From the NCBI GenBank assembly GCA_945631445.1, contig CALZCR010000032.1, positions 1-9,464 on the forward strand: a stretch of DNA of 9,464 nt. Direction: 5' to 3'. Shown here piece by piece: positions 8,352-9,464 of this stretch. The notes beneath the pieces were generated by a model. The model was given only the letters and a program-made list of their open reading frames with translations, was not told the origin of the DNA and ran no database searches. Source of the stretch: an uncultured Corynebacterium sp. (lineage in GTDB: Bacteria; Actinomycetota; Actinomycetes; Mycobacteriales; Mycobacteriaceae). Numbering within the stretch: the first letter of the stretch is position 1; every line of letters begins with the position of its first letter. The position numbers and the translations under genes were made by a program.

Positions 8352-9065
8352 GTGCCCGAGTATGTGACCACCTTCGCCATGCGGGAGGGCAGAGCGCCGC
8401 ACTTTTCCCGGCAGCTGGCCTGGTTGCGCGACACGGCGGCCCTCTCCCCGCAGAAGCTCACCGAGGTGCGCGCCACGCTCCAAGAGCTTGGAGCCGACGA
8501 CGTCCGGCCGGTCATCCGGGCCGACCAGGGGGCGGTGTCCGTGTCCGTCCGTTCGCTTCCCGCTCTGCCCGAGTCTCACGTGCTCGACGCCGAGCCGATC
8601 CTGGATCGTCGCACCCATCCGGTGTTCACCGGCCCTGACCTGGGCTGGCAGAACCGGCAGCTGGCGCAGCTGGCGAAGCGTGGCGCGGTCGAGGGGCTGT
8701 TGGTCGACGACTCCGGCGCCGTCATGTCGGCCGTCCGTTCCACCCTGATGGTGGTCCGGCCCGGCGAGGTGCTCGTCCCCGCCCACCCCCGCACCCCGCA
8801 GTCGGTGACCGGCACCGCGGTGGTCGACCTGCTCGCCGAGCTCGGCGTCACCGTCACGCCACGGCCGGACGGGCTCAGGATCTCGGAGCTGCGCACCCAC
8901 GAGACATGGACGGTGGGCTCGGTCATCGGCGTGCGCCGGGTGACGGGGTGGCGGGAGTACGGGTCCGTGCTCACCGCGCCGAGCTTGCCCGAGGATCAGC
9001 GCGGCGGGGTCCCCACCGCCGAGGACGTGGAGGCCCACCGCTGGGCCCACGCGGAGGAAATTTAG
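8352..9065 (+). CDS. Class IV aminotransferase-fold protein, probably without PLP catalysis
   Basis: A 237-aa cytoplasmic protein with the layout of class IV PLP enzymes (fold type IV: branched-chain and D-amino acid aminotransferases, aminodeoxychorismate lyase). The N-terminal subdomain (1-70) has TFAMREGRAPHFSRQLAWL, the counterpart of ETLR..dGr...l..HLaRL. The C-terminal subdomain (86-205) has GPDLGWQNRQLAQLAKRGAVEG, LLVDDSGAV, VRPGEVLVPAHPR, SVTGTAVVDLLAELG and an ELRTHETWTVGSVIGVRRV end that matches the usual el..adevf.tss..gv.PV. The actinobacterial relatives I recall carry KGPD, with the PLP lysine; here it is TGPD (Thr93). The Glu after dG.v that holds the pyridine nitrogen is replaced by Ser126. 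The GTG start has AGGAGG close upstream. Sure of the fold, less so of the missing catalysis; substrate or ligand unknown. Confidence 0.72.
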   Translation: MPEYVTTFAMREGRAPHFSRQLAWLRDTAALSPQKLTEVRATLQELGADDVRPVIRADQGAVSVSVRSLPALPESHVLDAEPILDRRTHPVFTGPDLGWQNRQLAQLAKRGAVEGLLVDDSGAVMSAVRSTLMVVRPGEVLVPAHPRTPQSVTGTAVVDLLAELGVTVTPRPDGLRISELRTHETWTVGSVIGVRRVTGWREYGSVLTAPSLPEDQRGGVPTAEDVEAHRWAHAEEI

Positions 9066-9464
9066 GAGAACAGCGGCTGCTCGTCGTCGAAGTAGTCGGG
9101 GTCCTCGGAGTCGTCGGCCAGCCTCGTCTCTGAGTGCGCGCCACAGCCGTAGGTCTGGTGGACGAGCACGCCGTCGGCGGAAAATTCATTCGCGCACACC
9201 CCGTAATTCTGCCCGATGACTCCGCCCGCCGGGAGGAAGAACGCGCAGGTGCGGCACGTCAGCTGCGCTTGTTCGGCGAATTCGGAGTTCGGGCCGTACT
9301 CACCGGTGCGCCAGCGCGTCAACGCCTCATTCAGGCCGGTGCGCGTCAAAAAGCTCTTCCGCTTGTCGACGCCCACATCCACCGCCTCCGGGTCGTCGGC
9401 GTCGTCGGTCAGGCGCACATCGTCTGGCGCCGGCGGCATGAGGTCTCCGGGGCCCAGGTCGCCG
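9062..9464 (-). CDS. DUF3027 family protein, 5' end outside the window
   Basis: C-terminal part (at least 133 aa) of an actinobacterial DUF3027 protein of unknown function; family members are usually about twice this long. The frame is open to the right edge, reading GDLGPGDL before the Met at 9439-9437, so that Met is internal and not the start. The family core is clear: KSFLTRTGLNEALTRWRTGEYGPNSEFAEQA, a CRTC pair, FFLPAGGVIGQNYGVCANEFSADG, and the YGCGAHSE motif. The Cys-x2-Cys pair followed by two single Cys looks like a zinc ribbon. The tail is acidic (SEDPDYFDDEQ). Its TAA overlaps the TAG of the convergent aminotransferase-like gene by 4 bp. Confidence 0.87.
   Translation of the reverse strand, partial: GDLGPGDLMPPAPDDVRLTDDADDPEAVDVGVDKRKSFLTRTGLNEALTRWRTGEYGPNSEFAEQAQLTCRTCAFFLPAGGVIGQNYGVCANEFSADGVLVHQTYGCGAHSETRLADDSEDPDYFDDEQPLFS

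Noticed and set aside
8334..9050. Minus-strand open frame opposite the aminotransferase-like gene
   Set aside because: Antisense shadow; the plus-strand frame has the fold motifs and an AGGAGG site.

Overview
The window looks like a chromosomal housekeeping segment of a high-GC member of Corynebacterium or a close relative in the Mycobacteriales. The evidence is the divergent gltA-serC pair with an fkpA-type gene behind gltA (the arrangement known from C. glutamicum), a citrate synthase very close to the corynebacterial enzyme, a short SepH, and DUF6928 and DUF3027 proteins, which are actinobacterial. M. tuberculosis has a related cluster (serC, sepH, an rRNA methyltransferase). There is no transposase, integrase, phage gene, CRISPR array, tRNA or rRNA.

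Left part (1-2296, all leftward): gltA (citrate synthase) ends in a strong intrinsic terminator (17-bp stem). fkpA (FKBP peptidyl-prolyl isomerase) follows, and 16 nt after it an aldo/keto reductase gene that runs off the left edge. The reductase frame is broken by an apparent 11-nt deletion at its catalytic His motif. The gltA start is best placed at a GTG with a well-spaced GAAAGG site, not at the longest possible frame.

Middle (2297-5896): a 454-bp divergent control region separates gltA from serC (phosphoserine aminotransferase, serine and vitamin B6 biosynthesis). serC ends in a terminator. Then come sepH (FtsZ-regulating division protein, DUF3071) and, 21 nt on, a DUF6928 gene, probably one operon.

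Right part (5881-9464): a leftward pair made of an AzgA-type NCS2 purine permease and a SpoU/TrmH RNA methyltransferase, coupled by a TGATG stop/start overlap. The methyltransferase meets the DUF6928 gene tail to tail with a 16-bp overlap. Divergent from the permease is a class IV aminotransferase-fold protein that seems to lack both the PLP lysine and the ring-nitrogen glutamate. It meets a leftward DUF3027 gene, cut by the right edge, with a 4-bp overlap of stop codons.

I see no convincing new multi-gene system. The points most worth checking are the apparently PLP-dead aminotransferase homologue, the broken reductase, the sepH-DUF6928 pairing, the Glu-to-Asp change in the permease and the control regions.
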